From Victivallales bacterium (GTDB lineage Bacteria > Verrucomicrobiota > Lentisphaeria > Oligosphaerales > Lenti-02), in NCBI GenBank assembly GCA_018648945.1, contig JABGQJ010000338.1, positions 1 through 8,096 on the forward strand: a stretch of DNA of 8,096 nt, written 5' to 3'. The notes under the pieces are model-generated. The model saw only the letters and a list, made by a program, of their open reading frames with translations. It had not been told where the DNA came from and made no database searches. Below are positions 6,364 through 8,096 of this stretch, piece by piece. Each line of letters starts with the position of its first letter. The stretch's first letter is position 1. A program made the position numbers and the translations under genes.

Positions 6364-7386
6364 ATGCCGGACGGTTTTTTTTCCACATCGGACTCTACTG
6401 GGAAGCTGCGCACGGCGGACATGTTGGCGCGAGCGCGGGATGTTTTCGACACCGAGATTGGCGGCTTGGAGGCGGTGAGGGATGGCCTCGGCGAGGAGTT
6501 CGTGGCGCTCGTCCAGCTCGCGCTTGAGGTGGTCGAGGCAGGGGGAAAGCTGGTCTTCGCCGGGATTGGCAAGAGTGGCCACATTGGGCAGAAACTGGCC
6601 GCCACGCTATCCAGCACCGGTGCACGGGCGGCCTTCCTGCATCCAGTTGAAGCCATGCATGGCGACCTCGGGATTCTCGCTGACCGAGATGCGTTGCTGG
6701 CGCTGAGCTATAGCGGCGAGACCGATGAACTACTGGCCGTCCTGCCTGCCGCCAAGCGTCTGGGGGCCAAGCTAGTGGCGATTACCGGTTGCCCGGAATC
6801 GCGGCTGGCCAATTGGGCGGATCTTACGGTTCCCATGCCGGTGCCCCGCGAGGCATGCCCTTTCAACTTGGCGCCGACGACATCCACCACGGCTCTACTG
6901 GCCTTGGGCGACGCCTTGGCCATGGTCCTGCTGGATTGCCGGAAGTTCGGGCTGGACGACTACGCGAAGCTGCACCCGGCCGGTGCCATCGGGCGCAGCA
7001 TCACGTTGGGCGTGACGGATCTCATGCGGCAGGACGAGTCGTTCCCCACGGTCGGCCCCGCCCTGCTTGTGCGCGAGGTGTTGGTTGCCATGACCAAGGC
7101 CCGCAGCGGTTCGGTGGCGATTGTCGAGCCGGACCAGACGTTGCTGGGAATTTTTACTGATGGGGATTTCCGTCGTCACATCATGGACGATCCCAACCTG
7201 CTGGAGACACCGATCTGCAAAGTCATGACGGCGAACCCGGTCACGGTACACGAGCGGGCTATGGCCGTGGAACTGGTCCGGATTCTCGAGCAGCGCAAGA
7301 TCGACGACATTATCGTGGTGGACGACGACAACCGGGCCGTCGGTCTGGTCGATATCCAGGATTTGCCGCGCTTCAAGGTGATGTAG
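6364..7386 (+). CDS. kdsD: D-arabinose-5-phosphate isomerase (KdsD/KpsF/GutQ family)
   Basis: The protein interconverts D-ribulose 5-phosphate and D-arabinose 5-phosphate, the first step of Kdo synthesis for LPS, in the cytoplasm. Its 340 residues give the normal layout: a SIS domain (about 40-215) followed by two CBS domains (about 219-275 and 285-340). Visible motifs are VFAGIGKSGHIGQKLAATLSS (64-84), HPVEAMHGDLG (93-103), SYSGETDEL (115-123), EACPFNLAPTTSTTALLALGDALA (163-186) and LHPAGAIGR (203-211). The residues equivalent to those reported as essential in E. coli KdsD (K59, E111, E152, H193) appear as K70, E122, E163 and H204, all at a constant offset of 11. ATG at 6364 is chosen over an in-frame TTG at 6358; a GGGG about 7 nt upstream is a weak ribosome site. 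Codons 4-7 contain a run of eight T (6375-6382). The next gene starts 24 bp after the stop, so the two probably share a transcript. Confidence 0.95.
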   Translation: MPDGFFSTSDSTGKLRTADMLARARDVFDTEIGGLEAVRDGLGEEFVALVQLALEVVEAGGKLVFAGIGKSGHIGQKLAATLSSTGARAAFLHPVEAMHGDLGILADRDALLALSYSGETDELLAVLPAAKRLGAKLVAITGCPESRLANWADLTVPMPVPREACPFNLAPTTSTTALLALGDALAMVLLDCRKFGLDDYAKLHPAGAIGRSITLGVTDLMRQDESFPTVGPALLVREVLVAMTKARSGSVAIVEPDQTLLGIFTDGDFRRHIMDDPNLLETPICKVMTANPVTVHERAMAVELVRILEQRKIDDIIVVDDDNRAVGLVDIQDLPRFKVM

Positions 7387-7410
7387 CCCCTTCACATCCA
7401 GGAGAGAGCC

Positions 7411-8096
7411 ATGCAGTGGCCGCAACATGCCCCCCTCGCCGAAGTTGGTCCTCTGAAGCTGACGCCGGGAGAACTCGTCCGAGGGTCGTTGGATACCGGC
7501 GTTGCCAAGATCGCCCTGCTCGGTTGTGCTGGCATGGCACCCGGCCCGGTGCTCTACGTGCAGGCTCTCCAGCATGGTCTCGAGCTGAATGGTTGCGAGG
7601 TGATGCACCGCCTGATCCGCGAGTTTGATCCGAAGGCGCTCAAGGGGACGCTGATCCTGGTGCCCATGGCGAATCCCTTGGCCGCCCGCGTTCACATGCA
7701 GTCTTTTCCCTACCCCGACCGGGCGCTGCACCGCGGAATCAACGACATGAATCGTCGCTGGCTGCCACCCACTGGCGGCCCCAATCACGTGGACCAGATG
7801 GTGGCGGCACTTGCTCCCATCGTAGCCCTGGGCGATGTGATCGTGGATCTGCACTGCCACGAGTATCTCTACCCCTGCATGGCCATGACCGATATGAGCA
7901 TCCCCGCCGGAGCCAAGCTGGCAGTGGACATGGGCATCGAGGTCGTACGCTCGGGACAGGGAGTCACGGGCATGTTCGGCCCATACTGCCGCAACACCCT
8001 CGGCAAGGTCTCCCTCACCGTTGAGATGCCGCCTCTCCGCCGGGTGGATGCCGCCAACGCCGCCGTGGGCCTGCGTTCCGTGCGCAACACCATGCG
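7411..8096 (+). CDS. AstE/AspA-like (M14 family) protein with altered zinc site, 3' end cut by window edge
   Basis: From ATG at 7411, 228 codons are open to the right edge; the C-terminus lies outside. An AGGAG 8 nt upstream supports the start. The fold is recognisable as succinylglutamate desuccinylase/aspartoacylase (zinc carboxypeptidase-like). TLILVPMANPLAARVHM is at 80-96 (usual VPxxNPxA), NDMNRRW at 111-117 (usual DLNR), DVIVDLHCHE at 142-151 with the third zinc histidine at H148, and SLTVEMP at 201-207 with the likely catalytic E205. The usual first zinc pair, GxHGxE, here reads G38-C-A-G-M-A43, so both ligands are alanine. The protein may have lost hydrolase activity, may bind metal differently (an extra histidine, H150, is close), or may have another role. 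Family members remove acyl groups from amino acids or related small molecules; the substrate here is unknown. Close spacing to kdsD suggests co-expression. No signal peptide is seen. Confidence 0.82.
   Translation, partial: MQWPQHAPLAEVGPLKLTPGELVRGSLDTGVAKIALLGCAGMAPGPVLYVQALQHGLELNGCEVMHRLIREFDPKALKGTLILVPMANPLAARVHMQSFPYPDRALHRGINDMNRRWLPPTGGPNHVDQMVAALAPIVALGDVIVDLHCHEYLYPCMAMTDMSIPAGAKLAVDMGIEVVRSGQGVTGMFGPYCRNTLGKVSLTVEMPPLRRVDAANAAVGLRSVRNTM

Noticed and set aside
6181..6582. 133-codon minus-strand frame across the divergent region
   Set aside because: It overlaps the kdsD start antisense and the first codons of the 51-aa gene in a different frame, and shows no domain.
6895..7860. 321-codon minus-strand frame
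   Set aside because: It is antisense to kdsD and the AstE-like gene, both of which have strong motifs on the plus strand.

Overview
The window comes from a GC-rich bacterial chromosome. A complete D-arabinose-5-phosphate isomerase gene (Kdo/LPS synthesis) points to a Gram-negative cell envelope. A tandem nucleoside diphosphate kinase, a DUF5679-type mini zinc ribbon and a NAT_N/GNAT_C-type acyltransferase together suggest a PVC-like or neighbouring phylum (for example Lentisphaerota, Hydrogenedentota, Planctomycetota or Armatimonadota). The phylum is an inference from gene content, not a placement. No tRNA, rRNA, transposase, CRISPR array or phage gene was seen.

Layout. Positions 1 to about 6205 carry six genes, all on the minus strand. 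Read in their own direction from the right they are: a 51-aa zinc-ribbon protein (6205-6050) followed by a terminator-like hairpin; a 391-aa tandem nucleoside diphosphate kinase (5893-4718); a stand-alone 5'-3' exonuclease (4692-3802), 25 bp further on; a 227-bp gap with one inverted repeat; a Gfo/Idh/MocA oxidoreductase (3574-2510); a perfect 13-bp hairpin; an MFS transporter (2440-1229); and an acyltransferase-like protein whose start overlaps the transporter stop (ATGA, 1232-1229) and which runs off the left edge. Right of 6205 the direction flips. From a 158-bp divergent region, kdsD (6364-7386) reads rightward, followed 24 bp later by an AstE/AspA-like (M14 family) protein that runs off the right edge.

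How the genes may work together. The oxidoreductase, MFS transporter and acyltransferase look like a small functional unit that oxidises, acylates and moves a small polar molecule; the substrate is unknown. The nucleoside diphosphate kinase and exonuclease form a nucleotide/DNA-maintenance pair. kdsD with the AstE-like gene forms the rightward unit.

The points most worth a second look are: the tandem kinase, in which the first domain has lost its catalytic histidine and the second keeps its catalytic set but carries a large insertion; the AstE-like protein, in which the usual first two zinc ligands are both alanine; and the tightly coupled transporter/acyltransferase pair. I saw no clearly new multi-gene defence or mobile system.
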